A stretch of 64,000 nucleotides of DNA. Origin: Siphlonurus alternatus (lineage: Eukaryota > Arthropoda > Insecta > Ephemeroptera > Siphlonuridae). A program made the translations under genes and the position numbers. The notes beneath the pieces were generated by a model. The model made no database searches. It was given only the letters and a program-made list of their open reading frames with translations, and had not been told where the DNA came from. Shown one piece after another: positions 1 through 10,918 of this stretch. The stretch's first letter is position 1. Every line of letters begins with the position of its first letter. The stretch covers positions 36,462,390-36,526,389 of the forward strand of contig OX463788.1 of the NCBI GenBank assembly GCA_949825025.1, read 5' to 3'.

Positions 1-2870
1 TTTTGGAATGCCGGTGGAGTTACCGGAGAAAAATATATGGAAGTAAAACATCATCTAAATTTACATGACATTGATGCATTTGGTTTAGCAGAGGCTGGAG
101 CTATAACGGATGATAAAAGAAAAAATGAGCTGCTGTTAAACAACTATAATATTTATTGTCTCCCCAGAAATCATTAAATTGCTTCAGGTTTAGTAATCGG
201 AGCCAAGAAATGTTACACTGCACAATTTAAAATTATACATAGTATGGAAGAAAATGACAAAATAGAAATAGCTCAACTAGATTTATGTAAAAATAGAAAA
301 AGAAACTAAATATTTCTTAATTTATAATGCACCCAATAACGAGGCAAAAGCACTGGACTCGTTAGAAATAAATGAATATAAAGTGCTAATCGGAGATTTC
401 AATGCACCAAATAAAGCCTGGAACTATAAATCAACAACCAAAGTAGAAGCTGCAGTAGAAAGCCGGATTCACAATAAGCGTCAAATTTTTCTGGACGGGC
501 GCCTGAAGCTTGCAATTCCAAGCTTCTAAAAATTATGCGCATGCGCGCGTCAGTTTTTTGACCAATCAGAGGCATTTGACGGAAGATTTCATCAATAGCA
601 ACACAATCCAACTTGTTGATAAACATGTCGACAAATTCACATATGAAGGACATATTTGTCATATGGAGGACACAATTCGAGACCGGACTTAGTAATTTCG
701 CATGTAAATCTTTTGGCAGATATTCAGCAACAAAACTTTGAATGTCCAACAGAAGCTGGACATTGTATGATTAAAGTAACTAGAAAATATCTAAAACAAG
801 AAGAGTCAACTTAAATAAAAAGGAGCTAGAATTTCAAAAAGGCTGACTGCAAGAAATTTCAGGGTTCCGGACCAGACCGGTCATGACCGCAAAAAACCGC
901 TCATTTTGCTTGACCGGTCATGACCGGTCCATAAATGACCGTCGATGCTCGACCGCGACCGGTCTGACCATCGATCGCGACCGGCCGGATAGCGACCGCG
1001 ACCGGTCTGACCAAGACCGCGCACATTGAACGGTTATTTCGAACTACCGACCGCGATCGTAAATTTAGCGGCCTTGAAAATTTTAAAAGTAAAAAATATT
1101 AAAATCGCTCCTTACTGAAGAACTGAAATTAAGATCGCGGTCGAATCAACATCACTAGCTTTATTTGCGATCAAGGTTTTCATATAGTTATACATCATTA
1201 ATATATTTTATTTGTTATACATATTAATATGTTAGTATATAAAATATAAAAAGTAAAATATTTACATTATTAAGTTATAAATACATATTATTTTTCTTAT
1301 TTCGTACTTACTTTTTTTTTCTTTTTTTTTCATAATAAAGTACATATAATTAATACTTTAAAACTGATCATGCATTTATAATTGCTGTCTGCTTGCTGGT
1401 TATTGGCGACATACTCTCGCTCGCAATGCTCAGGTATAACTAACTTGACGAGAACGAAGTACGACCGGGTCGCGATCAATCTCAGCAATCAAGTTGGACC
1501 GACGATCAAGTTGAACGGGCATGTACCGGAGTTCGTAAGTAATGTTATGAGTAATCATTCAGGATCGACCACACATCATCATGATAACGGAAAACACAAG
1601 TTTACGAAAGCACAAATGAAAAATTGAGAAAAATTTATCCCGAATTATTGATTCCGATTGGTCAGTAAGTAATGTCACGTGACATTCGCCAACGAATTAG
1701 AAATACTTATTATTCGTGTTAAAAGAAGGCAGCTGTAAGCCTAGTATATAATATAATTTAATATAATTATGCCCGAAAATCCCGATAATATTATATATTA
1801 TTATATGCGACCGCGGTCACGGTCCGCCGCGGTCCATTTGACCGAAATGACCGCGTATTTTGACGCGACTGGTCATGACCGGTCCATTATGACCGCCGTG
1901 CCCCGACCGCGACCGGTCACGCGACCGCCGCTGCGATGAGACCACTCGACCGGTCCAAATTTTTGACCGACGAATCAACGACCGGACCGCGGTTGACCGG
2001 ACCGTTTTCACCGGCGGTCCGGAACCCTGAGAAATTTACAATACTATCTAAAACATTGCTAAAGAGAACTATCATCACAAATAATGTAGACAAAAGTACC
2101 TCAAAATTGATAGAATTAAATCATGAATGTGCAGGGCAAGCCATACTTCGAGGGAAAGTCAAGAAATACAAACCTTTTTTGAATGACAAATTATCAAGAT
2201 TTGCAAATCTGAGAGACAAAGCAAGGAAAAGAGCACAAGATTCAGAGCTTCAGGAAGATATAGTAAAACTTAGGAAACGTCAAGCTGAAATGACAAAGTG
2301 TGTTATTGAGAGCAAGAAAGGTAAACTTAGAGAAGAATTGTCAAAAATTGACTACAAAAAAAGATTGTGCTAAAGCCCACAGATTCTTCTCAGCACATTG
2401 TGGCAGGAAACAAAAACAGGCAGAAAGAAACGAGCTGCTAACTTTCAAGGCAAAAACCTTAGTCGACGACAAAGAGAAAGCGGAAGCTCTGTGTAAATAT
2501 TTTGCAAGCCAAAGTAAAAAGTTCCATAAAAGGCATATTAAATTAAAAAAAAAAAAAAACATATGTAAATGGTTGCTACAAAGCTAACCAACCATTTACT
2601 ATAAATGAATTAGAAATTGAAATTGCAATTAAGGAATAAAAAAAAAAAAAAAAAATTGAATAGATAATATACACCCAGAATTCATTAAGCATCTGGGCCC
2701 AATTGGAAAAATACTTTATTAAAACTAGTAAATTTGACGTGAAAAAATAACATACCTGATATGCGGAGAAAAGCAGAAATAATTCCACTCCTTAAAAATG
2801 GAAAGAATCCCAAAGACCCAGGAAGTTACAGATCCATTGCTCTCACAAGCATCCTGGAAGCTTCCGAGAG
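1..2870 (+). mobile_element. Degenerate LINE (APE endonuclease, linker and start of RT), split by a hAT element
   Basis: This is the remains of a non-LTR retrotransposon ORF2 read left to right through several frames. Residues FWNAGGVTGEKYM at the very start match the beginning of an APE-type endonuclease, and GDFNAPNKAWNY near 390-425 is its conserved GDFNAxxxxW motif. NTIQLVDKHVDKFTYEG (about 600-650) is the endonuclease C-terminal part. After the inserted element at 860-2029, a lysine-rich linker (KYKPFLNDKLSRF, about 2165-2205) leads to the start of the reverse transcriptase: DNIHPEFIKHLGP (about 2665) and AEIIPLLKNGK with SYRSIALTS (about 2775-2850). There are in-frame stops, frameshifts and two pure A-tracts (near 2546 and 2640), and the catalytic YxDD part of RT is absent, so it is dead. 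Homology stops at about 2870. The clade looks Jockey/CR1-like; this is inferred from motifs only. It lies in an upstream intron of SGTA. Confidence 0.85.
860..2029. mobile_element. Non-autonomous hAT-like element rich in GACCGG, inside the LINE
   Basis: The ends are inverted: CAGGGTTCCGGACC at the left and GGTCCGGAACCCTG at the right. They are flanked by a perfect 8-bp duplication AGAAATTT (852-859 and 2030-2037), which is diagnostic of a hAT-type insertion. Both subterminal zones (about 870-1060 and 1800-2020) are packed with GACCG/CGGTC motifs in both orientations, probably transposase-binding or fold-back sequence. The AT-rich middle has no long ORF, so no transposase is encoded. Removing it and one duplication rejoins the LINE linker coding sequence. 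Confidence 0.88.
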
Positions 2871-3300
2871 TTGGCAGTGTGTGCTCTTCTACTATATTAA
2901 TCTACATTCTGGAGGCGAGATAGTTCAAAGCTGGTGTGTCGGCTGTCTCGACTAAGGTTTCTGTGGTTTCCTGGACACTTACGTAAATACCGGGACAGTT
3001 CCTTACTAGGCCATAGCCGAAACTTCCTAACCCTGACCAAACCTCCATCCTTCAATTCCTTCCACACCTGTGTGGAACGCTCCTGCTTGTGAGCAAGCTT
3101 ACATGCAAGCATCTCGGAGGACGACAGAAACCATATGAAATGGTTTAACCGTCGGTACGGCGTCACTGCCTCCCAGAGCTGCAGGCGTCCCCCTCAGCAG
3201 GCGGCTTCACCAACAAACAACCTCTGAGGAATATAGGGCCCCCTCGAATATGTCCTACCGACTCTGAGGGCCCAGCTGGAGTGCGCTACACTTAAGATTT
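2871..3300 (+). repeat. GC-richer retroposon tail, arthropod SINE/LINE-like
   Basis: This block is clearly less AT-rich than its surroundings and has no convincing ORF. From about 2955 it reads GGTTTCTGTGGTTTCC, then AAATACCGGGAC and TACTAGGCCATAGCC. The same order of blocks occurs, diverged, in the SINE bodies near 32.5 and 57.1 kb. From memory it resembles a retroposon tail common in arthropod genomes. The left edge abuts the truncated LINE near 2870 and the right edge is unclear. Confidence 0.45.
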
Positions 3301-3492
3301 GCGAACTGCACCATCTTTCCTATACCTTCTAAGGGTATGCAGGCACCCTAGTATAGGGTGATTAGGCTCTCTGCGAGCCGCTCCTGACCGCCCTCCGTCC
3401 CTGTCTAATTGGTCCTGTTCTTGAGTAGAAAGGTTAGACATACGGAAAAAGTAACTAAAAAAAAAATAAAAAAACTTCTTTTCTTTCTTTAG

Positions 3493-3540
3493 GATGAACA
3501 ACTTATTGGCAGGCAGTGGGATGGATGCTCTCATGCAAGC
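3493..3540 (+). CDS. SGTA: SGTA, penultimate coding exon
   Basis: A 48-nt exon lies between a TTTCTTTAG acceptor (AG at 3491-3492) and a GTAAGT donor at 3541. In the SGTA frame it reads MNNLLAGSGMDALMQ and leaves two bases (GC) that complete an alanine codon across the intron. This is the end of the glutamine/methionine-rich, NNP-containing C-terminal region of small glutamine-rich tetratricopeptide-repeat protein A. SGTA is a cytosolic Hsp70/Hsp90 co-chaperone that hands tail-anchored and mislocalised hydrophobic clients to the BAG6/GET pathway; its C-terminal region binds hydrophobic segments. The upstream TPR and dimerisation exons are outside the window. Correct phase with the next exon and a matching consensus sequence there make this assignment strong despite the small size. 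Confidence 0.82.
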
Positions 3541-3577
3541 GTAAGTAGAATTGCCAACTAGAGAAGAAAAAAAGAGT

Positions 3578-3900
3578 TAACCAACTCTTTGGTGTAGTGG
3601 TTAGTACACTTGGCTCTCGTCCAAGAGGTCCCCGGTTCAAATCCCGAATACAACAGACTTTTCGCGACTTGGGATGGGTGTGACTGGCTACTAGATAAAA
3701 GAGTTGGTAGGAGGAAGGCAGCTTACAGCTGTCTATACTCCACTGGGGTTATTAAGACCGCGGAATGTTGTGCAAACAACATACGTGCCCCACTTAGAAA
3801 CGGTACTGAACTGTCTGGCGTGCACACTGGGTATTAGGAGCCCCAGAGAGCACTGTGAACAATGTTGAAAAACATGTTCCGCCATTGGTAACCAACCATA
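3578..3900 (+). repeat. tRNA-Glu-like SINE, copy 1
   Basis: The head has Pol III type 2 promoter boxes: A box TGGTGTAGTGGTTAGTACAC (about 3590-3609) and B box GGTTCAAATCC (3634-3644). Between them CTTGG-CTCTCGT-CCAAG folds as a perfect anticodon arm with CTC in the anticodon position, as in tRNA-Glu. A tRNA-unrelated body follows (GACTTGGGATGGGTGTGACT). The head and the first 100 bases of body recur on the minus strand at 12.63-13.02 kb. The 3' end is not sharply defined. Confidence 0.82.
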
Positions 3901-4581
3901 TTTTTATTGTTTGCGCTAGTTTAAGTTATCCCAAAACCATAGTGCCACAAAAAATTCATGTGTAAGGCTTATAAAAAGGAGCAGAAGAAACAAACAAGCT
4001 CTCTCCTTCAATTGTTTTTCTCTCACCGCTATAGAGCTAGAGCTACTGTGTATCAAAGGGTGTTTAAAAAATGTTTTATTGTTTACATCATATCGGCAAC
4101 GATGATTATTGTATTTGTAAAGTGAAGGTCAGTCAATGCTGCTTCTATTATCACTCGTACCTTGATGCCAAACGTCTTTTATGGCGGCACCCATAAAGCC
4201 TGTTTATAGTAAACCCCCTTTCGGCACCACCTCCTAATGGTATCACCTGACCAATGGACCAACCGTTAGTTCAACTCTGTAATTAAAGGGACAGCGTACA
4301 ATAATTGTCTTGTTGCATGAGAAGTTTTCTATTGACATAACATACATAATTAGGGACTTCTTAATTTAGAAATTCTTGTATCCTTACATGTTTTAGTAAT
4401 CCCTGTTGCTGAATTATACATTATAATAATATAAGTATTATAACTGAATTTGAAACTAAAAATTTATCTACAAAAGGTTAAGAAGTTTTATAGATCAGTT
4501 GTTTAATTTGGTCGTACTTGTTCTCTTTTAATATCATTATTTGTAGCTACATGCCTGTTGTGTACATTAAATAATGAGCAC

Positions 4582-4740
4582 TCCTTAAGAAAAAGGATAG
4601 GGCAGTGCCGCCCGTGACGTCATCAAAATAGACTTTCTATCATTTTTTAAAAATATTTCCCGGTCTCAAAAAAATCTGAAAAAATACACATTAACATATT
4701 TTCACCCCTTCTTTCGATTAAGCCTCTAAAATTTTCACAT
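4582..4740. repeat. Half copy of the TTTCTGCAATAAA palindromic MITE family
   Basis: TGACGTCA, then CTTTCTATCATTTTTTAAAA, then GGTCTCAAAAAAATCTGAAA match one arm and the central part of the fold-back elements at 10581-10899 and 28156-28485. The other arm is missing, so this is a broken copy. Confidence 0.6.
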
Positions 4741-4785
4741 TCTAATATCTCATTGTAACTTATCTATCTTGCTGTTTATTTTCAG

Positions 4786-4918
4786 AGGACAGTCTTTGGC
4801 ACAGCAAATGCAAGCGTCAAACCCCGAGTTGATTGAAAATCTACGTAGACAGATGACTAACAATCCTGACCAAGAACCACCTCCAAACCCACCAAGAGAG
4901 GGAGGTGACAATATCTAG
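4786..4918 (+). CDS. SGTA: SGTA, terminal coding exon with stop codon
   Basis: The exon begins after TTTTCAG at 4783-4785, completes the split alanine codon and runs 44 codons to TAG at 4916-4918. The peptide begins GQSLAQQMQASNPELIENLR, which matches the conserved C-terminal SGTA block (family pattern: GQxxAQQMQxxNPELIExLR). An acidic, proline-rich tail then ends in PREGGDNI. The family usually ends 10-20 residues after this block, so the length is normal. The reading frame is intact and base composition is that of an ordinary host exon. Alternative explanations (processed pseudogene) are unlikely because the intron and both splice sites are intact. Confidence 0.88.
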
Positions 4919-5690
4919 ATAATGTGAGCCAGAAGCATGCAGCAGCAAGTATTCATAATCAGCATTCAGATGGATAACATAATTCATTAAATTTGTAAAT
5001 TTGTTGCAATTTTTATTACAATTTGAGGACATTGACTGCAGTAAAATTAATGCAAAATTATTCGTAGTAAAATAACAGAAACTATTGTTAAAAGTTTAAA
5101 GTTTTTTTATATAAACATTAATAAGTTTGCATGCATGGGGTATAGGAGGGAATTTAATACAGTGGAGGCTTCAAGTCAGCTGATTTTTCGGTGTTCCCAC
5201 CGTCCTATCCAAACCTATGTAAAAAAAAATAATAATAATAAACGTGAATTCGTTTTCTTCGCTAAGAAAAAGATTTTTTTAGAAAAATTTCTTTTACATA
5301 ACTTCAGTCCAAACCGGATACTGCAAGATTTAGATTTGTTACTTCATTTAATACCGAAAAAAGTTAAAAAATCATTTTACTTCATTTTCAAGGTCTTGAA
5401 GCCTGTGTTAAGTCTCATTTTGATGTGGCTAATTAAGGAATGGTTTGAAGTGCAACTTTTTTGTGTACTCTAGTTTTAATTATTTCTGCAATGTTATGCC
5501 TTAACAAGTACAGCTACATGTTTATACTCCAAGATTACTGTAACTTATTGTTTTTAAAATTATTTGTAGGTTGTTACAAGTATTTTTACTGTAATATAAC
5601 TTAATTGCTATTTGTTTATGATAGAAAATATTTTATTTTTGTTGTATGCATGTAATATAAAATGAAATTGCACTATTCTGTTTGTAATGC
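4919..5690 (+). other. Probable SGTA 3' UTR
   Basis: AT-rich sequence after the SGTA stop with no supported coding region. It includes the 240-bp MITE at 5165-5404. Candidate polyadenylation signals are the AATAAA near 5238 and an ATATAAA near 5657; which is used cannot be told. Confidence 0.5.
5165..5404. mobile_element. Short MITE with GAGGCTTCAAG ends
   Basis: The ends are GAGGCTTCAAGTCAGC and CTTGAAGCCT. The first 100 bases (TCGGTGTTCCCACCGTCCTA) and the last 110 bases match the two ends of the larger composite element at 12051-15716, so this copy is close to the unoccupied form of that element. The target duplication is unclear. It lies within the probable SGTA 3' UTR. Confidence 0.68.
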
Positions 5691-6690
5691 CATCACAGGA
5701 AGAGGGGGCAGAAAGTGTTTTTATTTATTTAATTTTTTGTTCAATTTTAAACAATCTGATAACCACTAGACAGAGATTCTTGAACCTATTTGCAAAAATA
5801 AAAATAATTATCTATAAAAAACATTGTTCTGTTCTTTACATAGTTATACTTTTTTCCCTATTTGCTTTCTCTACTGTATTTCACTTTTATTTTGGAAGAA
5901 GTAAAAGAATAAAAATAACCAGCAAAAAAAAGGGGGGGAAAAATCAGTAGCTCGGTGACAGGTGGTCACACAGATCCAAAAAATTATGCATGTACTTTCT
6001 GGACGTTAATTTAAAGCATTATTTTAAATACTTCTTTTATGGATGACTTATTACAATATTTTTTTTTTATTATTATTGAAGCAGAAGTAAATAGAGGGAA
6101 CCAAAATTAATTTTGTTACTTTTTTTTTATTTAGATGTCAGGAAGTATAATATTGTGTAGTTAAAAATTTATTCGTAGTTCAGGTTTGAACCCAAGCCCC
6201 TTTTATATTTTGAGAATTGTGATGTGTATATATATATATATAATATGCGCTTCTAAAATATCAGAATATAGTATGCATTATTTGCATGGTGTACAGTTTA
6301 CACTAGAGCTCTTTTCATTTCTGCAATAAAAAAATTCAGATAAGTTGACTCACAGTTGACTATCTACCAAGTTATCCCTCTATTTCACAAAAACAGCAGA
6401 TTATTAATTGTTTGAAAATTGCAAGTATGATACCCCCCCCCCCCCCTCCTTCCCTTCTTCGTCCCGGAGTCATTCTCATGCAAATTCCCCCCACGGTAGA
6501 GCTATTTGCACTTTAAACAAAATGTGTCATACTTCAAATCTTTGCTCCATATGCTGTGGGTGCAAACACTTAGATTTTCTATGTAAATTTACAATGCATG
6601 TGCATTTTAGAGTATAAAATTTTGTTACGATTAATATTGCTTAAAAACTTAGAAAACATTAAAAAGGGTTTTTGGTACAACAGTTTCTAA
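5691..6690. other. AT-rich spacer
   Basis: No gene seen. It holds a short TA repeat (about 6227-6243) and a pure C run of about 16 bases near 6431-6446. The 87-codon open frame at 5687-5950 has no family resemblance or coding bias and is taken as chance. Confidence 0.6.
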
Positions 6691-6696
6691 CTTTAA

Positions 6697-7055
6697 GGGT
6701 AAGATAAGGCCACCAATGTTAAAAAAAATCCCTCACAAAAATTCTGAAAAAAATTTAAAATGTTCTCCTCTACACCCCCTATCAATAGCTAAAATATCAG
6801 GTTTACAAATAATACGATCTAGTTTTTGAGTTATGAATTTTTAAAGTTGACTAATTTAACATGGGAGTTCCATTTCTCCATGTTAATTAAAGTAGTCAAC
6901 TTTAAAAATTCATAACTCAAAAACTAGATCGTATTTGTATACCTGATATTTTAGCTACTGATAGGGGGTGTAGAGGAGAACATTTTAAAATTTTTTCAGA
7001 ATTTTTGTGTGAGGGATTTTTTTTAACATATATTGGTGGCGTTACCTTAATACCC
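6697..7055. mobile_element. TTAA-target fold-back MITE, copy 1
   Basis: Near-perfect inverted arms of about 165 bp each, from GGGTAAGATAAGGCCACCAA to GGTGGCGTTACCTTAATACCC, flanked by TTAA on both sides (6693-6696, 7056-7059). The arms contain AACTAGATCGTATTTG and GGTGTAGAGGAGAACATTTT. The same family occurs at 13624-13968. TTAA targets are used by the piggyBac and Kolobok superfamilies; the GGG ends fit Kolobok somewhat better. Confidence 0.85.
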
Positions 7056-7059
7056 TTAA

Positions 7060-7466
7060 AGATCATGTCGAAGAACTATTATTGTGAGAGTTCACAGCAA
7101 ATAAAAGAAAAAGCAGCCCCCCAAAGCTATAGATCTGGTGAAACAATTAACCCCTTTGCTACAAAAGTTTAATTTTTGGCTCTTGTATATAGTTCGATCC
7201 TCGACTTCCATTATTATAAAAAAAACTTTTACTCTCAGAATAATTAGTTTAGTTTCCTCTTAGTTTTAATAAGTTGGTTTTAACTAGCTCTATTAAATAT
7301 AAAAATAAGTTTATATCATATATATATAGATTTCTTTTTTTAAGTTCTGCACGTATTTTTCAAAATGAGTTAATTATATTAAGGAAATTTCCTAGTGGTA
7401 ATTAAGGGTGGACATTTTCTCCCCTATTTTAATTTTCGAATTCCTATTTAATTACTGTATATATAG

Positions 7467-7498
<32 letters not shown>

Positions 7499-7640
7499 TA
7501 TTATATATTAGGAAAAGGGTAAAGGTAAAGAAGGGAAAAGAAAAGATGGCAATTGAATATATAAGGATAATATTTTACTCTGGCTTAATTACACCATCTT
7601 TGTAATATGTGTTCTTAAAATCAAATTCCAAACTCTTTTG
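7060..7640. other. AT-rich spacer with TA microsatellite
   Basis: No gene seen. TA/ATAT repeats occupy about 7456-7508. Confidence 0.6.
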
Positions 7641-7644
7641 AAAA

Positions 7645-7700
7645 AGTTAACACCGCTGGGGTACAATCCCAGATCTTTAGATTGCCGGTCTACTGCGCGT
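7645..7700 (-). repeat. Fragment of a tRNA-like SINE head, cut by a long-TIR element
   Basis: Read on the minus strand, GCGCAGTAGACCGGC is followed by GATCTGGGATTGTACCCC, resembling the A-box side and B box of a tRNA. The remainder appears to continue as TGTGTTACAATGTTAC on the far side (9127-9145) of the element inserted at 7701. Confidence 0.4.
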
Positions 7701-9126
7701 CACCAAAAACTGAATTCGGGCAAAAGCCGAAAAGAATTATCAAAACTAGTTTTGCTTAAATCGAAGTGAGCAAAACCCGACGAAGGCTTTTTAAATCGAG
7801 TTTTGCGCGTTTAATTTCGTTTGAGCAAAAATCGTTCTGCCCATCGAGCTTTGACCAAAACCCGAAATGAGGTTTTATTTCGACTTTTGAGCAAAATTTG
7901 AGCAAAACTAGTCAAATAATTAAGTATCGATAGTAAACGTGTTGTGTTGTTTAATTATGTACCATAATTTTTACTTGTTATTATATTTTGTATCTTTTTA
8001 TTTAATTTGTAATATTTTTAATTTTTTGTACAGCATGCCACGTATGCCAAATATGTGAATAACTGTGTTCTTTATTTATCTACCGTGGCGTAATTTTTTC
8101 ATTGCTTAATTGTTATTTATTGAGAATTTATTATGTTCTTTACGGTTTTTATTTTAATATTTCTAATTGTAATTGCCCTCTGTCATTGTCATTGTGGCAT
8201 TTAGTCTGCATCCTTTTATATATTAAGAAGCGATGCCTATTAATTGTATATGCTTCGCTCTGTACTTATTTTCAATAATTTTTTAAATGCGCGCATTGTT
8301 TCCGGGCTTTAAGAAATCTGAAAAGAAAAATGAGAGTATAGCATAATTTCGTTATAACCTCTATTCATTTCTGCAATAAAGAAATTGCATTTAGGTTGTC
8401 CATTGCAAGTAAGAGGGTGCCAGTCTCGCTTCTGCAAATTAACGTGACAAATGTAATAAATGAAAGTGCCATGGCAGCAGTGCCTCCAAGAACAAGGAGT
8501 TGAAGTTTTTGTCATCGGCATGCATGGAAAAAAATCTTCAAACATTTATGCAGTGAATGTTATATAATATATAGTGATAAAGTGATAATCGTTGAATTAC
8601 ATCTGGATCGCAAATATATCATTTTTTAAACAAGTAATACGGTTGGGGGGGGGGGGGGGGAATACAAGTTGTTGCAGAGTCAAATTTGCTGGTAAATATA
8701 AATTATTATCTTTTATAATTCACAATAAGTAGTTTCAGGTCATCTTTACTCAATAAATAATGAGAAATAGTGAAGTAAAAATTATGGTACATTAATAAAG
8801 AAACAACACAACACACGTTTACTATCGATACTATTTCATTTGTGGCGCGCAGTGCCTCATATTAATTTTTTTTATTAAAATAAATTTATCTGTGCATGAG
8901 AAGTGCGCAGAACTATAGTTTTGCTCAAATTTTGCTCAAAAGTCGAAATAAAATCTCATTTCGGGGTTTGGTCAAAGCTCTATGCGCAGAACTAGTTTTG
9001 CTCAAACGAAAATGCGCAAAACCCGATGTAAAGACTTCGTCGCGTTTTGCTCACTTCGATTTAAGGAAACTAGTTTTGCTTTTTTTTTTTTTTTTTCGGT
9101 TTTTGCCCGAATTCGTTTTTTTGGTG
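7701..9126. mobile_element. Long-TIR element with subterminal CTAGTTTTGC repeats
   Basis: Ends CACCAAAAACTGAATTCGGG and GCCCGAATTC...TTGGTG open inverted arms of about 230 bp. Each arm carries repeated AAACTAGTTTTGC, GAGCAAAA and TCGAAGTGAGCAAAAC motifs. Further inside, AACACGTTTACTATCGATA (near 8812) mirrors TATCGATAGTAAACGTGTT (near 7924). No transposase is seen. The interior holds half of the TTTCTGCAATAAA MITE (about 8310-8400) and a G run of about 19 bases near 8644. The flanks share only GT, so the target duplication is unclear. Related architecture is found at 54303-55553. Confidence 0.75.
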
Positions 9127-9323
9127 GTAACATTGTAACACAAATGTAAGAAGTGAACCATAAACGGTCAGTATATTATAATATACTTGCCGGTTTGAGG
9201 TCGTTACATATATATTAATCGCCTATTTTATACATATTATTATGTATATAGGTTTATGAATAATAAGAAAAATAGCTATAATAAAATGGTGTGAAGGTTA
9301 ATGACCAAAATTAAAAAATATTA

Positions 9324-9467
9324 TGGGCGCGATTCACGAAGCAGTTAGCCAAGTTTCTAACCACGTTTAACTTAACCACGTTTAAACTAGGTCATGGTTT
9401 AATACGTAAAACAGGTATAGTTAAACGTGGTTAGAAACCTGGCTAACTTCTTCGCCAATCGCACCCA
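9324..9467. mobile_element. PIF/Harbinger-like MITE with TGGGYGCGATTCACGAAG ends
   Basis: Inverted ends TGGGCGCGATTCACGAAG and CTTCGCCAATCGCACCCA are flanked by TTA (9321-9323 and 9468-9470), a 3-bp TWA duplication typical of PIF/Harbinger MITEs. The arms continue as AGTTAGCCAAGTTTCTAACC. A shorter relative is at 34043-34105. Confidence 0.75.
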
Positions 9468-9898
9468 TTATATTGTTTTTTGAAATCTATATGCTGTAGA
9501 CAAACTTTTTTCTTTTTCTTTTTTTTTCTGTTTTAAGTGTTTTAATTACTATCAAAATTCACATGCATATATTACATTTTTCACAATATGGGTAGGATAC
9601 AATTAAGTATCAAAAATCCCTCTATACCCTAGTATTTAAAATAAAAGCAATTAATGCAGTACAAAATGTTTTCTGCAGAAATGCTGAGAATAAAAATTAG
9701 GCAACCTTAATTTCACTGAAGCGCAAACGGTTGCCTACTTCACAGAATGTAAAAAGAAAATCAAAGCCAATTTATACCCCCAAACTTGTATTGTAATATG
9801 TGTTTTCTGAATAAAAGCCTTTAATTTGAATCTGAATCTGATATCAAAGCCAAAAATACAGAAAAATAACAAATGAAAAGCTTCGATTTGATATAAAA

Positions 9899-10192
9899 GA
9901 GTATATAATATAATATAATATAATATAATATAATATAATATAATATAATATAATATAATATAATATAATATAATATAATATAATATAATATAATATAATA
10001 TAATATAATATAATATAATATTATATATATATTATATATATATTATATATATAATATTATAACATAATATTATATTATATTATATTGTATAATATAATAT
10101 AATATAATATAATATAATATAATATAATATAATATAATATAATATAATATAATATAATATAATATAATATAATATAATATAATATAATATAA
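9899..10192. repeat. TATAA pentanucleotide microsatellite
   Basis: Two nearly pure (ATAAT)n blocks (9902-10018 and about 10086-10192) are separated by a mixed TA-rich stretch with local inversions. The AT-rich sequence before it (9470-9898) has no gene. Confidence 0.95.
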
Positions 10193-10507
10193 ATATGTCC
10201 ATATCGAGCATCATGTTTCGCGATCAATTAGCCTGCCAAATCGGGAAAATTCATACGTAAACACTAAATTATACATTAATATATAATGTAACATACCAGC
10301 TAGTATATGGAGAGATAGTTCATGCAAGATTCTAAATTCTTGTAATAATTAAGTAACCAACTAAATTTATATGCACGAATAGTTAAATGCACATGGTAGT
10401 GAAATTGTAAATGTAAGACATGATAATTTATAGCTTCTTGCTTCTTCAAGTACTATGTATATAAGTATGTACACATGCATGACAAATGACAACGTTTAAT
10501 TAATACA
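10193..10507. other. AT-rich spacer
   Basis: Nothing recognised in this stretch. Confidence 0.5.
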
Positions 10508-10918
10508 GATGGGATCCGTTGACGACGCCTCATATATAAGAATAACATTATCCGCCGTCAACGATCAACGAATACGTATAATGGAGTATTGTCCTCAATT
10601 TTTTTTATTGCAGAAATGGATAGAGCGTGCAAAGTTATGCTACCCTGATTTTTTTCAGATTTTTTAGAGCCCGGGAACTATTTTTAAAAAATTATTGAAA
10701 GTCCTTTTTGTGACGTCACGCGGCGACAAGTCCTATCTTTTTCTTAAGGAGCGGCGTCTCGTGACGTCACAAAAATAACTTTCAATAATTTTTTAAAAAT
10801 AGTTCTCGGGCTCTAAAAAATCTGAAAAAAATCAGGGTAGCATAACTTTGCACCCTCTATCCATTTCTGCAATAAAAAAAATTGAGGACAATACTCCATA
10901 CTTATTAAACATCCCATC
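10508..10918. mobile_element. GTTGACGACGCCTCAT MITE interrupted by another MITE
   Basis: GATGGGATCCGTTGACGACG at the left and TTATTAAACATCCCATC at the right bracket the fold-back element at 10581-10899. GTTGACGACGCCTCAT, AAGAATAACAT and CCGTCAAC match the uninterrupted relative at 51210-51314, whose sequence continues smoothly across the insertion point. Confidence 0.55.
10581..10899. mobile_element. Fold-back MITE of the TTTCTGCAATAAA family, complete copy
   Basis: Arms of about 140 bp from ATGGAGTATTGTCCTCAATT to AATTGAGGACAATACTCCAT. Internal landmarks are ATTGCAGAAATGGATAG, AGCCCGGGAACTATTTTTAA and TGTGACGTCAC near the centre. Relatives: 28156-28485 (complete), 4582-4740 and about 8310-8400 (halves). 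Confidence 0.8.

Larger units (their letters stand above)
3541..4785 (+). other. SGTA last intron (phase 2), carrying a SINE and a MITE half
   Basis: The intron of 1,245 bp begins GTAAGT and ends TTTATTTTCAG. It contains the tRNA-derived SINE at about 3578-3900 and half of a palindromic MITE near 4582-4740. The rest is AT-rich, with nothing else recognised. Confidence 0.8.

Noticed and set aside
1817..2011. 64-codon minus-strand Arg-rich frame
   Set aside because: Lies in the GACCGG-rich subterminal region of a hAT-like element.
2300..2587. Host gene encoding a lysine-rich protein
   Set aside because: Matches the linker between endonuclease and RT of the broken LINE.
3590..3660. Functional tRNA-Glu gene
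   Set aside because: No acceptor-stem pairing is evident, and the tRNA-like head continues into a SINE body shared with the copy at 12.63-13.02 kb.
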